Source: an uncultured Acetatifactor sp. (GTDB lineage: Bacteria > Bacillota > Clostridia > Lachnospirales > Lachnospiraceae). Taken from it: 64,000 nucleotides of DNA. The notes under the pieces were generated by a model. The model was given only the letters and a program-made list of their open reading frames with translations, made no database searches and was not told where the DNA came from. Made by a program: the position numbers and the translations under genes. Below, piece after piece: positions 54,150 to 62,436 of this stretch; position 1 is the stretch's first letter; each line of letters begins with the position of its first letter. The stretch covers positions 59,238 through 123,237 of the forward strand of contig CAJUAB010000016.1 of assembly GCA_910583845.1 (NCBI GenBank), given 5' to 3'.

Positions 54150-54992
54150 ATGACTATAAAAGAGGCGGAGGAGCGGACTGGCTTATCCCGATCCAATATT
54201 CGGTTTTACGAAAAGGAGGGGCTGATCAGGCCCCAGCGCAATACGGGTAACCGTTACAGAGACTACTCGGAGAGGGACATAGAGGAACTGCAAAAAATCG
54301 CCTGCCTGCGCACACTGGGCATTTCCATCGAAGACATTCGAAGAGTTGCGGGCGGGCAGGCAAATTTATACGAGGTGATTCAGGGGCAGATTCCCCGGCT
54401 GGAGCAGCAGATGTCCGAACTGCAAAATGCCCGGCGGATGTGTGAAAAGCTGCTGGCTCAAGGGCCCATTGAATACAAAGATCTGGAGATAGACAGGTAT
54501 ATAGGGGACCCGAAAGAATATTGGCGGGAAAACAGGGAGTTTTTAGGGCTGGATTCGATCAGCTTTATCTTTATATGGGGAGGAAAAACAGTCTGGATGA
54601 TCATTACGGCTGTATGCCTTTTGACTGCGCTGGGGGCCCTGCCGTTCCTGCCGGAACAGATACCGATACAGTGGAGCGGCGGCGAGGCAGTGTCCTTTGC
54701 GGACAGATGGACAATTCTGGCATATCCGGCTGTATGCGGGATTATCCGCCTGATGCTGCGCCCTGTCATTGGCACATGGGTCAGGCGATACACTCTATAT
54801 GGCAGTGCGGTTACGGACTATGTGGTGAACAGTCTATGTTTCGCTACGTTGTCGGCAGAGGTATTTATGATCCTTTTTGTGAGGGGATTTGTACGACAGA
54901 TCACAGTGGTTCTGCTCGCAGAGATTCTGATTCTGGCAGGCTTTTTGTGGGCTGCCGGAAGAGAGCTGCCCGCAGCCCGGCAGGGGCGGTAA
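54150..54992 (+). CDS. MerR-family regulator with C-terminal membrane domain
   Basis: The 280-residue protein has an N-terminal MerR HTH (about 1-70: MTIKEAEERTGLSRSNIRFYE, then REYSE-like YRDYSERDIEEL) and a coiled coil. The C-terminal half has four or five hydrophobic helices, with LPFLPEQIPIQWSGGEAVSF resembling the DUF1648 signature. A DNA-binding protein held in the membrane could transmit an envelope signal directly to a promoter. AGGAGGTGG lies 8 bases before the ATG. It sits between the two DNA glycosylase genes. Confidence 0.85.
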   Translation: MTIKEAEERTGLSRSNIRFYEKEGLIRPQRNTGNRYRDYSERDIEELQKIACLRTLGISIEDIRRVAGGQANLYEVIQGQIPRLEQQMSELQNARRMCEKLLAQGPIEYKDLEIDRYIGDPKEYWRENREFLGLDSISFIFIWGGKTVWMIITAVCLLTALGALPFLPEQIPIQWSGGEAVSFADRWTILAYPAVCGIIRLMLRPVIGTWVRRYTLYGSAVTDYVVNSLCFATLSAEVFMILFVRGFVRQITVVLLAEILILAGFLWAAGRELPAARQGR

Positions 54993-55183
54993 CTTTTTCA
55001 GGCGGGCAGGAAATTGGAGGAAGTATATCCAAATTCTGATTTTTCTTGACATTTTTCTATTGACCATGCACAATACATTTATATGAGAAATAACGAAATG
55101 TACGGTATTATGGAGGCTCTTTTATAGCTGCGCGGCAGTTGTCCCATGAGTGGGCGGTTTGTGTGGTACAGAAAGGAAAACAT

Positions 55184-55819
55184 ATGACAAAGAAACAGCG
55201 TGCGCTTTTCATTATAGAAAAACTGAAAGAAGAATATCCCCAGGCGGACTGCTCCCTGGATTACGATCAGGCATGGAAGCTGTTGGTCAGTGTACGGCTG
55301 GCGGCTCAGTGTACGGATGCCCGAGTGAATGTAGTGGTGGAAAAGCTGTATGAGAAATTTCCGGATGTGGACGCGCTGGCGCAGGCTCCGGTGGAGGAAA
55401 TTGAAAAGATTGTACATCCCTGTGGTCTGGGCAACAGTAAGGCCAGGGATATCAGCGCCTGTATGAAGGTGCTGCGGAATGAATATGGCGGCAAGGTGCC
55501 CGATGATTTTGATAAGCTGCTGGCTTTGCCAGGGGTGGGCAGAAAGAGCGCCAATCTGATTATGGGGGATGTGTTTGGCAAGCCGGCCATTGTCACAGAC
55601 ACACACTGTATCCGGCTTGTGAACCGCATGGGGCTTGTGGATGGCATCAAAGAGCCGGCAAAAGTGGAAAAGGAATTGTGGAAGCTCATACCGCCTCAGG
55701 AAGGCAGCGATTTCTGCCACAGACTGGTGAATCATGGTCGGGAGATTTGCACTGCCCGCACCAGACCTCACTGTGACAAATGCTGCCTGCGGGATATCTG
55801 TAAACAAGTGGGGGTGTAG
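55184..55819 (+). CDS. nth: Endonuclease III
   Basis: A 211-residue bifunctional glycosylase/AP lyase for oxidised pyrimidines. The HhH is LPGVGRKSANLI with K121, and the catalytic Asp is D139 in VTDTHC. These fit K120 and D138 of the Escherichia coli enzyme. A C-terminal [4Fe-4S] cluster motif, C-x6-C-x2-C-x5-C, is present in CTARTRPHCDKCCLRDIC. The ATG at 55184 is preferred because AGAAAGGAAA lies 7-8 bases upstream; the frame opens at 55139 without a site. Confidence 0.95.
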   Translation: MTKKQRALFIIEKLKEEYPQADCSLDYDQAWKLLVSVRLAAQCTDARVNVVVEKLYEKFPDVDALAQAPVEEIEKIVHPCGLGNSKARDISACMKVLRNEYGGKVPDDFDKLLALPGVGRKSANLIMGDVFGKPAIVTDTHCIRLVNRMGLVDGIKEPAKVEKELWKLIPPQEGSDFCHRLVNHGREICTARTRPHCDKCCLRDICKQVGV

Positions 55820-56290
55820 TACGTCCATCGTTACCCGCAGGGGGCAGTGCCCGCTGAATCCGGCACAAACAGGGGATTTTCCTCATATTCCGGCCTTCAT
55901 TCAGATCAGAATCTTTCCTATGTGCCGCTTAACTGAGTCAGTTCCGAAGCCTTTCAGGCGTATGTTCCGATCCAGAGTCTGTTGTTTCCGGCATCGTCGC
56001 CGCTGAATCCTCCATCATATAAGTTTCATGCAGGAAGACGCTCAAGTCCATTCTTGTACAGATGGGCCTATTTCACCTGCGGAAAGAGTTTTGAGATTGC
56101 TCATATGGGAAAGGCGACAAAGGGAGAAAAATGTGATGAAAAACATTGACAAATTGTTGGATATGCAATATCATGTTTATATAATGCACAATCAAGGTTT
56201 GATTTTTACTAATAAATTGAACCTGTGAAAAAGCAGGCAATATACTGTAGTGTTTTTCAAAACAATACATAATGTGAGGGAGAGCTTATC
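55820..56290. other. Long intergenic region with promoter for the BlaI-like gene
   Basis: No convincing gene lies in this 471-bp gap. A sigma-A-like promoter, TTGGAT at 56157-56162 and TATAAT at 56180-56185 (17-base spacer), lies 106 bp before the BlaI/MecI-type gene. A 30-codon frame at 56136-56228 with a moderate ribosome site overlaps that promoter and is not supported. Confidence 0.55.
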
Positions 56291-56689
56291 ATGAAGTTAA
56301 ATCCACGTGAATTGGAAGTTCTGAAAATTTTACATGCGACAGAGCAGCCGCTTACGTCTACCCAGATCGTCAGAGCCGGTGAGGAACTGACGCAGAGCAC
56401 CGTTCAGGCGGTACTGCGCAAGTTGATGGCCAACGGTATGATAGAGGTTCAGGGAGTGACCCATAGCGGCAATGTCCTCAGCAGAACGTTCGGCGCCACG
56501 GAAAAGTCCAGAGAAATCCTGACTCAAAGATTTTTGGATTCCTATAAGAATTACAGGAACATTATCAGTATCAGAATGGCCATTGAGGGCATGCTGGACA
56601 TGGAAGAAGACGAAGCGATGAGGGAAGAGGATATTAAGGCAATTGAGAAGGTGGTTGCCGAATTAAAAGCGGGATTAAAGAAGAAATAA
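56291..56689 (+). CDS. BlaI/MecI/CopY-type winged-helix repressor
   Basis: A 132-residue protein of the Penicillinase_R family. The winged helix spans about residues 1-70 (LEVLKILHATEQPLTSTQIV, then STVQAVLRKLMANGMIEVQG). A C-terminal helix pair used for dimerisation follows. In characterised members a BlaR1-type sensor-protease controls the repressor, but no such gene is adjacent, so the signal is unknown. GAGGGAGAG lies 6-8 bases before the ATG. A terminator follows directly. Confidence 0.85.
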   Translation: MKLNPRELEVLKILHATEQPLTSTQIVRAGEELTQSTVQAVLRKLMANGMIEVQGVTHSGNVLSRTFGATEKSREILTQRFLDSYKNYRNIISIRMAIEGMLDMEEDEAMREEDIKAIEKVVAELKAGLKKK

Positions 56690-56710
56690 AGAATAGCGGA
56701 GTATATGAAA

Positions 56711-56735
56711 GCGGCAGGGGTTCCCTGCTGTTTTT
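56711..56735 (+). terminator. Rho-independent terminator after the BlaI-like gene
   Basis: Arms GCAGGG and CCCTGC with a 3-base loop, extended by flanking GCG and TGT, followed by TTTTT. Confidence 0.75.
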
Positions 56736-56776
56736 GCATAGGCGATTCTGCTTCTGCAGATTCTTGAAATCAATGC

Positions 56777-56805
56777 TTGCCCTGCCGGAGAATATCCTAT
56801 ATACT
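56777..56805 (+). promoter_or_regulatory. Putative sigma-A promoter for the PD-(D/E)XK-like gene
   Basis: TTGCCC at 56777-56782 and TATACT at 56800-56805 spaced by 17 bases, about 100 bp before the start of the next gene. Confidence 0.5.
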
Positions 56806-56907
56806 GATAGTAGGAAAGTTTTTGTCTCTGATTCCTGCAAAACAAGGGCAGGGCGTTATTACGAATGTGACGGAAACCTGTTTACAGCACAACTGGAGGT
56901 GATGCCG

Positions 56908-57918
56908 ATGTCGGATCAAAAAGTGGCGGCAATTCAATGGCATCCGGGGTTTTGCAGCGCGGCGGAACTGGAACTGATTTCCAACAAGGATATTCTGGAA
57001 TTTCAGCGAGAGTATCATCTCAGTAAAGAGCCAATCAGAATGGACCTTCTGATTATTAAAAAACTTGCGGATGTACGTACAGAGAATGAAATAGGGCATA
57101 TATTCAAAAGATATAATGTTGTAGAATATAAAAGCCCGGAGGACAGTCTTTCTATTGACGACTATTATAAGACAATCGGATATGCATGCCTGTACAAGGG
57201 GCTGGGAACAACCGTAAATCAAATTCCGGCGGATGAGTTGACAATATCCATCTTCCGGGAAGGCTATCCCAGAGAGCTTTTTGAAACTCTGGTAAAGTCC
57301 GGCAGGACGCTGGAAGAACGGTATCCCGGAATTTATTATATTCATGAAAATACTCTTTTCGACACACAGGTCGTGGTTACCAGCCGATTAAGCATAAAGA
57401 ATCACAGTGGGTTGAGAATCCTCTCCAGGAATGCGCAGGAGGAGGATGTAAGGGCATTCATCGCGGGAACGGCATGCCTTACCGGGCAGGGTGACCGCAA
57501 CAATATAGACGCAGTCTTACAGGTAAGCATCTCTGCAAACCAGAAATTGTATCAGGGAATAAGGAGGGATATGGGTATGTGTGAAGCGCTTAAGGAACTG
57601 ATGAAGGATGAGATTGCAAAGACAGTGGCGGAAGCGAGTGCGAAAGCTGCAGCCGAGGGTATGAAACTGGGCATGGAAAAAGGCATGGAAAAGGGCATGG
57701 AAAAGGGCATGGAAAAGGGCATGGAAAAGGGCATGGAAAAGGGCATGGAAAAGGGCATGAAAAAAGGCATGGAAAAAGGCATGGAAAAGGGTTCCGATCA
57801 TGCCATTCTCTCCGTCATTACAAACCTGATGGAAACAATGAGATGGACATCCGAGCAGGCAATGGATGCAATAAAAGTGCCCGCAGCCGACCGAAGCAAA
57901 TATGCTTCAAGGTTATGA
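56908..57918 (+). CDS. PD-(D/E)XK nuclease-like protein with GMEK tandem repeat
   Basis: A 336-residue protein of a group common in Clostridia genomes. The N-terminal half has MDLLIIKK and VVEYKSPEDSLSIDDYYKTIGYACLYK. The ExK in EYKSP is a PD-(D/E)XK-type site, as in Rpn-like nucleases. The middle is helical. From about residue 255 ten copies of GMEK (one GMKK) form a charged Gly/Met/Glu/Lys helix, before a C-terminal tail. Catalytic activity is not proven. The ATG at 56908 is used; GGAGG lies 8 bases upstream, while the in-frame ATG at 56902 is too near. Composition is more AT-rich than housekeeping neighbours. Confidence 0.65.
   Translation: MSDQKVAAIQWHPGFCSAAELELISNKDILEFQREYHLSKEPIRMDLLIIKKLADVRTENEIGHIFKRYNVVEYKSPEDSLSIDDYYKTIGYACLYKGLGTTVNQIPADELTISIFREGYPRELFETLVKSGRTLEERYPGIYYIHENTLFDTQVVVTSRLSIKNHSGLRILSRNAQEEDVRAFIAGTACLTGQGDRNNIDAVLQVSISANQKLYQGIRRDMGMCEALKELMKDEIAKTVAEASAKAAAEGMKLGMEKGMEKGMEKGMEKGMEKGMEKGMEKGMKKGMEKGMEKGSDHAILSVITNLMETMRWTSEQAMDAIKVPAADRSKYASRL
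57670..57789 (+). repeat. Ten tandem 12-bp coding repeats (GMEK)
   Basis: The unit GGCATGGAAAAG (or GGCATGGAAAAA) is repeated ten times in phase with the codons. Copy number probably varies among strains because in-phase slippage would not shift the frame. Confidence 0.9.
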
Positions 57919-57938
57919 TATAAAATGGATGAACGGGA

Positions 57939-57967
57939 ACCCTCGGGCAATGAGCCCGGGGGTTTTT
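57939..57967 (+). terminator. Rho-independent terminator
   Basis: ACCCTCGGGC pairs with GCCCGGGGGT with one mismatch around a 5-base loop, followed by TTTT. The gap to the DegV promoter at 58180 shows no gene. Confidence 0.75.
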
Positions 57968-58179
57968 GAACGGCTTCGCATGTATCGCCGGCGGGCCTCT
58001 TCAGACGGGTACAGTAGGGAATGAGCGGATAATACTGCCTGACAGAGTGGAGTCCTGACTTCCAGAAATCGGTGTAATGACATATTTACTGTCGTCAGTT
58101 TCGGGAATCCTGTATGCAAAACAGACCATCCGTTTGCAGGTCCGGAATGTAAATCATGGGCTTCAGGACACATACACGC

Positions 58180-58208
58180 TTGACATCTTCCGGCATATGT
58201 GCTATGCT
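58180..58208 (+). promoter_or_regulatory. Sigma-A promoter of degV
   Basis: TTGACA at 58180-58185 and TATGCT at 58203-58208 with 17-base spacing. The two FabT-like boxes begin 9 bases downstream of the -10, around the likely start site. Confidence 0.72.
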
Positions 58209-58216
58209 TCAATAAA

Positions 58217-58245
58217 TTTGACAATCAAAATATTTGAATCTCAAA
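58217..58245. promoter_or_regulatory. Two tandem FabT-like operators (TTTGA-N3-TCAAA)
   Basis: TTTGA-CAA-TCAAA at 58217-58229 and TTTGA-ATC-TCAAA at 58233-58245 are perfect 5-bp inverted repeats, 16 bp apart. The pattern matches the palindrome bound by FabT, the MarR-family regulator of fatty-acid synthesis in streptococci. They sit between the -10 and the start of a fatty-acid-binding protein gene. Confidence 0.6.
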
Positions 58246-58274
58246 TAGACTGAGAATATAAAAGGAGAATGCGT

Positions 58275-59126
58275 ATGAGCATAAGGATAATAACGGATTC
58301 AGGAGCGGATATTCCGCAGGGCTTGCGGGATGATCTGACGATCCTGCCCATGCATGTGTACTTTGGAGAACAGGAATTTCTGGATGGGGTGAACCTGTCG
58401 CACCGACAGTTTTATGAACTGTTGATTGAGTCGGAAGAATTACCCAAGACCAGTCAGATTCCTCCCTATGAGTTTGAACAGGTCTTTGAACAGGCAGTGG
58501 CAGCGGGGGAACAGGTGGTGGTAGTCACTATATCCGGCAAACTCTCCGGCACTTATCAGAGCGCATGTGTCGCGGCGGAGGACTATGAGGGCAAGGTATT
58601 TGTGGTGGACAGCTTAAATGCTACATTGGGAGAGCGATGCCTGGTGGATTATGCCCTTCGGCTGAAAGATCAGGGAAAGACGGCGGAAGAGATTGCGGCG
58701 GAACTGAAACGGGCCCGAAAGAGGATTCGCCTGCTGGCCCTGCTGGATACGCTGGAATACCTGAAAAAGGGAGGCCGTATTTCAAAGTCCGTAGCCATGG
58801 TGGGGGGAATGCTGTCCATTAAACCAGTCATTTCCGTGGTGGACGGCGAGGTAGTCATGGTGGGTAAGGCGCGGGGGTCCCGTAACGGCAACAATCTGCT
58901 GGTTCAGGAGATTCAGAAAGCCGGGGGCGTGGATTATACCATGCCCTATTATCTGGGGTACACCGGCCTGGACGATCATATGCTGCAAAAATATGTGGAA
59001 GACAGCCGGGCGCTGTGGGAAGCGCATGTAGATCATCTGGATGCCACTTCCGTAGGCGGCACCATAGGAACCCACATTGGGCCGGGGGCCATAGGGGTAT
59101 TCTTTTTTGCCGCGGATGAATCATGA
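58275..59126 (+). CDS. DegV family fatty-acid-binding protein (second of two in window)
   Basis: A 283-residue DegV protein that probably binds a fatty acid and serves a fatty-acid kinase (FakB role). It starts IRIITDSGADIPQGL, with the DegV patterns SQIPPYEFEQVFEQA, VVTISGKLSGTYQSA and VDSLNATLG. AAGGAG lies 8 bases before the ATG at 58275; another ATG, 58269, is in frame. It is preceded by a consensus promoter and two FabT-like boxes, which links its expression to lipid state. The fakA kinase gene is not nearby. Confidence 0.87.
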   Translation: MSIRIITDSGADIPQGLRDDLTILPMHVYFGEQEFLDGVNLSHRQFYELLIESEELPKTSQIPPYEFEQVFEQAVAAGEQVVVVTISGKLSGTYQSACVAAEDYEGKVFVVDSLNATLGERCLVDYALRLKDQGKTAEEIAAELKRARKRIRLLALLDTLEYLKKGGRISKSVAMVGGMLSIKPVISVVDGEVVMVGKARGSRNGNNLLVQEIQKAGGVDYTMPYYLGYTGLDDHMLQKYVEDSRALWEAHVDHLDATSVGGTIGTHIGPGAIGVFFFAADES

Positions 59127-59176
59127 ATAGAACTGAAAGACAGGAAATCTCCTGGAATCTCCTGCCTTCAATTCAG

Positions 59177-59213
59177 AACAGCAGAATCCTCGCTCCGCGG
59201 GAATTCTGCTGTT
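59177..59213. terminator. Bidirectional terminator between degV and uxuB
   Basis: AACAGCAGAAT pairs with ATTCTGCTGTT around a 15-base internal stretch. It has T-runs on the right (TGTTTTG), and the complementary A-tract side is short. It separates two converging genes. Confidence 0.65.
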
Positions 59214-59236
59214 TTGTCGATTGATAAAGAATCTGG

Positions 59237-60868
59237 CTATTTTACATATTTTTCCAATGTCGCCTGCACTGCGCCGGGACCTGCGGACAATTCGGCAAAA
59301 TAGTTTTTGACCAGGTCGTCCATATGGACCGCTGTCAAATCTACGCCGAAAATCTTTTCGTTGGAAAGCAGGGGATCTAAACGGGATAAATCCTTAGGGG
59401 TATTATCCAGCTTATAATCCTTCACATAGGCCGTGGCGGCCTCCAGCAGAGGGTCGCTGCTGGGAGCAAAGGAATTGCCTGCATCGTCCACTGCCATCAG
59501 ATAGCGCAGCCAGCCCGCATATACCAGGGGGATCAGTTTTAAGTCCGCAACATTCAGATCCGGGCGTTTCTGATATGCCTTGATAGTCTCACCGAAGCGG
59601 ATAGCCAGCTTCTGGGAAGTGTCGGTGGCAATACGCTGGGGGGCATCGGGCATAAAGGGATTGGGGATGCGGACATTGACTACAGTGTCAATGAACTCTC
59701 TGGGGTCCAGAATGCCGGGATCTACCACTACAGGCAGTCCCTCCTGATAGCCGATGATTTCCACAAAGCGCTTAAGCAGCGGGTTTTTCATCTCCTCAGA
59801 AACCAAAGTATAGCCCAGCAGGCAGCCGTAAATCGCCAGAGTGGTGTGGAGGGGATTCAAGCAGGTACAGACCTTCATTTTCTCCACCTTATCCACCGTT
59901 TCCCGCTCCGTGAAGATTACGCCGCCTTTCTCCAGTGCGGGCCGCCCGTTGGGAAAACGGTCCTCAATCACCAGATACTCACATTCCTCCGCGTTGACAA
60001 AGGGAGCCACATAAGTATTTTTACTGGTGACGGCGGCATCCAGTCCCTGAATGCCATCCTGATTGAGCAGGGCCTCCACCTTGGCGTCCGGCCTGGGAGT
60101 GATTTTGTCGATCATGGACCAGGGATAGGACACGGCCTGAGGGTCTCTCACATAAGCGGCAAAACCCGCCTCAGCCAGCCCGTTTTCGCACCAGGCATCG
60201 GCAAAGGCCCATACGGCGGCGGCCAGCTTGTCCCCATTGTGGGAGCAGTTATCCATGCTGACCATGGCGAGAGGCTTTCTGCCGCTGATATAGCGGTGAT
60301 AGAGGAGCGACACCACCTTGCCCAGGTAGCTGTCTGGAGCGGGAGAGCCGTTCACTCCGGGGCCTTTCTTGTAGTCCTCCGCAATGGCGGGCAGTATATT
60401 GCCTCTGGCGTCTGTCAGCGCATAGCCTTTCTCCGTGATGGTAAAGCTGGCCATCTGTAGGGAAGGAGCGGCAAAGATCTGTTTCAGACGATCATACTGA
60501 GACTGGTTGCCGCTGTCCAGTATCAGGGACTCGGTTATGCTGCCCACTATGGTCTTTTCCACTGTATTGTCCGCTTTCAGGGTGGCCAGAATGGAGAGGT
60601 TGTCGTGGGGCCAGTACATTTTCTCAATGATTTCGTAGTCAAAACCTTCCACGGCGATGAGACCGGTGTCCGCCGCGCCCTGATTCAACAGGTTTTGCAG
60701 CACGTTGCACTGAAAAGCCCGGAAAATATTGCCTGCTCCGAAGTGTATCCACGTGGGGGCGGCATCCGTTGCGGCCTTTACCTTGTCATAATCAAATGCA
60801 GGGAGGCGGTAGCCGGCCTGGAGGAAAGCATTTTGCTGCTCCTGTATGCTTTTTCTTGTGAGTTCCAT
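59237..60868 (-). CDS. uxuB: Mannitol dehydrogenase-family oxidoreductase (D-fructuronate reductase, UxuB type)
   Basis: This 543-residue enzyme should interconvert D-fructuronate and D-mannonate with NAD(H), in glucuronate breakdown. It has Rossmann motif IHFGAGNIFRAF near residue 40 and the family motif SMDNCSHNGDKLA. A catalytic-core stretch KVCTCLNPLHTTLAIYG follows. The start is set at 60868 because GAGGTAAAA lies 4-9 bases upstream; the open frame before it is poor. It is downstream of uxuA in the same direction, which supports the UxuB name over a mannitol or tagaturonate reductase. Confidence 0.88.
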   Translation of the reverse strand: MELTRKSIQEQQNAFLQAGYRLPAFDYDKVKAATDAAPTWIHFGAGNIFRAFQCNVLQNLLNQGAADTGLIAVEGFDYEIIEKMYWPHDNLSILATLKADNTVEKTIVGSITESLILDSGNQSQYDRLKQIFAAPSLQMASFTITEKGYALTDARGNILPAIAEDYKKGPGVNGSPAPDSYLGKVVSLLYHRYISGRKPLAMVSMDNCSHNGDKLAAAVWAFADAWCENGLAEAGFAAYVRDPQAVSYPWSMIDKITPRPDAKVEALLNQDGIQGLDAAVTSKNTYVAPFVNAEECEYLVIEDRFPNGRPALEKGGVIFTERETVDKVEKMKVCTCLNPLHTTLAIYGCLLGYTLVSEEMKNPLLKRFVEIIGYQEGLPVVVDPGILDPREFIDTVVNVRIPNPFMPDAPQRIATDTSQKLAIRFGETIKAYQKRPDLNVADLKLIPLVYAGWLRYLMAVDDAGNSFAPSSDPLLEAATAYVKDYKLDNTPKDLSRLDPLLSNEKIFGVDLTAVHMDDLVKNYFAELSAGPGAVQATLEKYVK

Positions 60869-61049
60869 TTTTACCTCTTTTCTATAGGGGACATACTCCC
60901 GGGGCTCCGGTCCGATCATGCAAAACCCGCCGCTATTAGGGGTTCGGGTATGCGTCAGCGCGTTTCCCGGAAATATGCCGTATGAATTTGCAGATTCGCA
61001 GTTGCCTTTGTCATGTGGAATCAGGTATTTCCTGCATGTCCAAGGTCAT

Positions 61050-62120
61050 TCAGTTTCTGTGCTGCTTCTCGATCGCTTCCCACAGTCCGTTCAGATAGGT
61101 GGCACCCAGAGCCCTGTCGTACAGGCCGTAGCCGGGCATGGCCACTTCATCCCAGATCATGCGTCCGTGGTCAGGACGGATGGGCCCTGTGAATCCGATC
61201 TCATACAGCGCCAGCATAATCTCATACATGTCGAAAGTGCCGTCGCTGGACAGATGGGCGGACTCCTCGAAATCGGTGGGGGAATTGAATTTCAGGTTGC
61301 GCACATGGGCGAAATGAATGCGGCCCTTCAGAGAGCGGATCATATCCGGCAGGTCATTGTCCAGGTTGGTACCGTAGGAGCCGGAGCAGAAAGTCACACC
61401 GTTGTGGGGGTTGTCCACCATCTGCATCATCCGAAGAATGTTGGTCTTGTTGATGATAATGCGGGGAAGGCCGAACACGCTCCAGGCTGGGTCATCCGGA
61501 TGGATGGCCATATCAATGTCATATTTGTCACAGGTGGGCATAATGCGCTCCAGGAAATATTTCAGATTGGCAAAAAGTTTTTCATCGTCCACATCTTTGT
61601 ACATCTCGAACAGATCCTTGATGTGAGCCATGCGTTCCGGCTCCCAACCGGGCATAACAGAGCCGTTGGTATCCCCCGCGATGGACTCAAACATTTTTTC
61701 GGGGTCCAGGGCATCCACCGCCTCCTGGGTGTAGGCCAGCACGGTGGAGCCGTCGGGACGCATCCGGGCCAGTTCCGTCCGGGTCCAGTCAAAGACGGGC
61801 ATGAAATTGTAACATACCATATGGATGCCGGCCTGTCCCAGCCTCTCCAGGGTGGTAATATAATTGTCGATATACTGATCCCTCTCCGGTGTGCCTACCT
61901 TGATGGCATCGTGGATATTTACGCTCTCAATGCCTGCCAGCGAAAGCCCCGCGTCCTCAATCTCCTTTTTCAGGGCCAGGATGTCTTCCATCTCCCAGGC
62001 CTCTCCGGGAGCCGTGCCGTACAGGGTGGAGATCACTCCGGTTACGCCGGGGATCTGACGGATCTGCTTCAAAGTTACCGTGTCGTACTTGCTGCCATAC
62101 CAGCGTAGTGTCATCTGCAT
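61050..62120 (-). CDS. uxuA: Mannonate dehydratase
   Basis: A 356-residue UxuA that removes water from D-mannonate to give 2-keto-3-deoxygluconate. It matches the family from the start (MTLRWYGSKYDTVTLKQIRQIPG). Hallmarks are NFMPVFDWTRTELA, MAIHPDDPAW, TFCSGSYGTN, HFAHVRN and RPDHGRMIWDE, which carries metal-binding His and Asp. AGGAGGG lies 7-9 bases before the ATG. Convergent with no other gene, it is co-directional with uxuB, 181 bp apart. Confidence 0.95.
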   Translation of the reverse strand: MQMTLRWYGSKYDTVTLKQIRQIPGVTGVISTLYGTAPGEAWEMEDILALKKEIEDAGLSLAGIESVNIHDAIKVGTPERDQYIDNYITTLERLGQAGIHMVCYNFMPVFDWTRTELARMRPDGSTVLAYTQEAVDALDPEKMFESIAGDTNGSVMPGWEPERMAHIKDLFEMYKDVDDEKLFANLKYFLERIMPTCDKYDIDMAIHPDDPAWSVFGLPRIIINKTNILRMMQMVDNPHNGVTFCSGSYGTNLDNDLPDMIRSLKGRIHFAHVRNLKFNSPTDFEESAHLSSDGTFDMYEIMLALYEIGFTGPIRPDHGRMIWDEVAMPGYGLYDRALGATYLNGLWEAIEKQHRN

Positions 62121-62436
62121 AGATTTGCCCTCCTGATAAAAAATTTACCATATTCCCGGCCGACGGATATCCTGCGGCCCGGGATACGGGTGTTTATGGT
62201 TCGCTCTCCTGATGTCTGATTGTATTTATATTATAGAATACAAATAAATGTAAGAAAAGCCTATAAGTTGCTTGAAAAAGTGTAAAAATTGCTCTATTAT
62301 GGGAAGTAGAATTCCTGGGAGCAGTTTTGCCTGATATAGTGTGTCCATTTTGACATAGTGTATCCGGTAACGAGCAGCGTGGAGGGTCTTTTCCATTTTG
62401 AAGCCATCGCGCGGCAATTTGACGGGAGGAACCGGT
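62121..62436. promoter_or_regulatory. Divergent control region of uxuA and araC-type regulator
   Basis: On the minus strand a TATAAT-like -10 (near 62233-62240) lies about 115 bp before uxuA, without a good -35, as expected for an activated promoter. On the plus side a 14-bp direct repeat GAYATAGTGTRTCC occurs at 62333-62346 and 62352-62365, 19 bp apart. Such direct repeats are the usual target of AraC-type regulators. Confidence 0.5.

Noticed and set aside
56136..56228. Short gene starting MKNIDKLL
   Set aside because: It is only 30 codons, has just a moderate ribosome site, and a sigma-A-like promoter for the following BlaI-like gene lies inside it.
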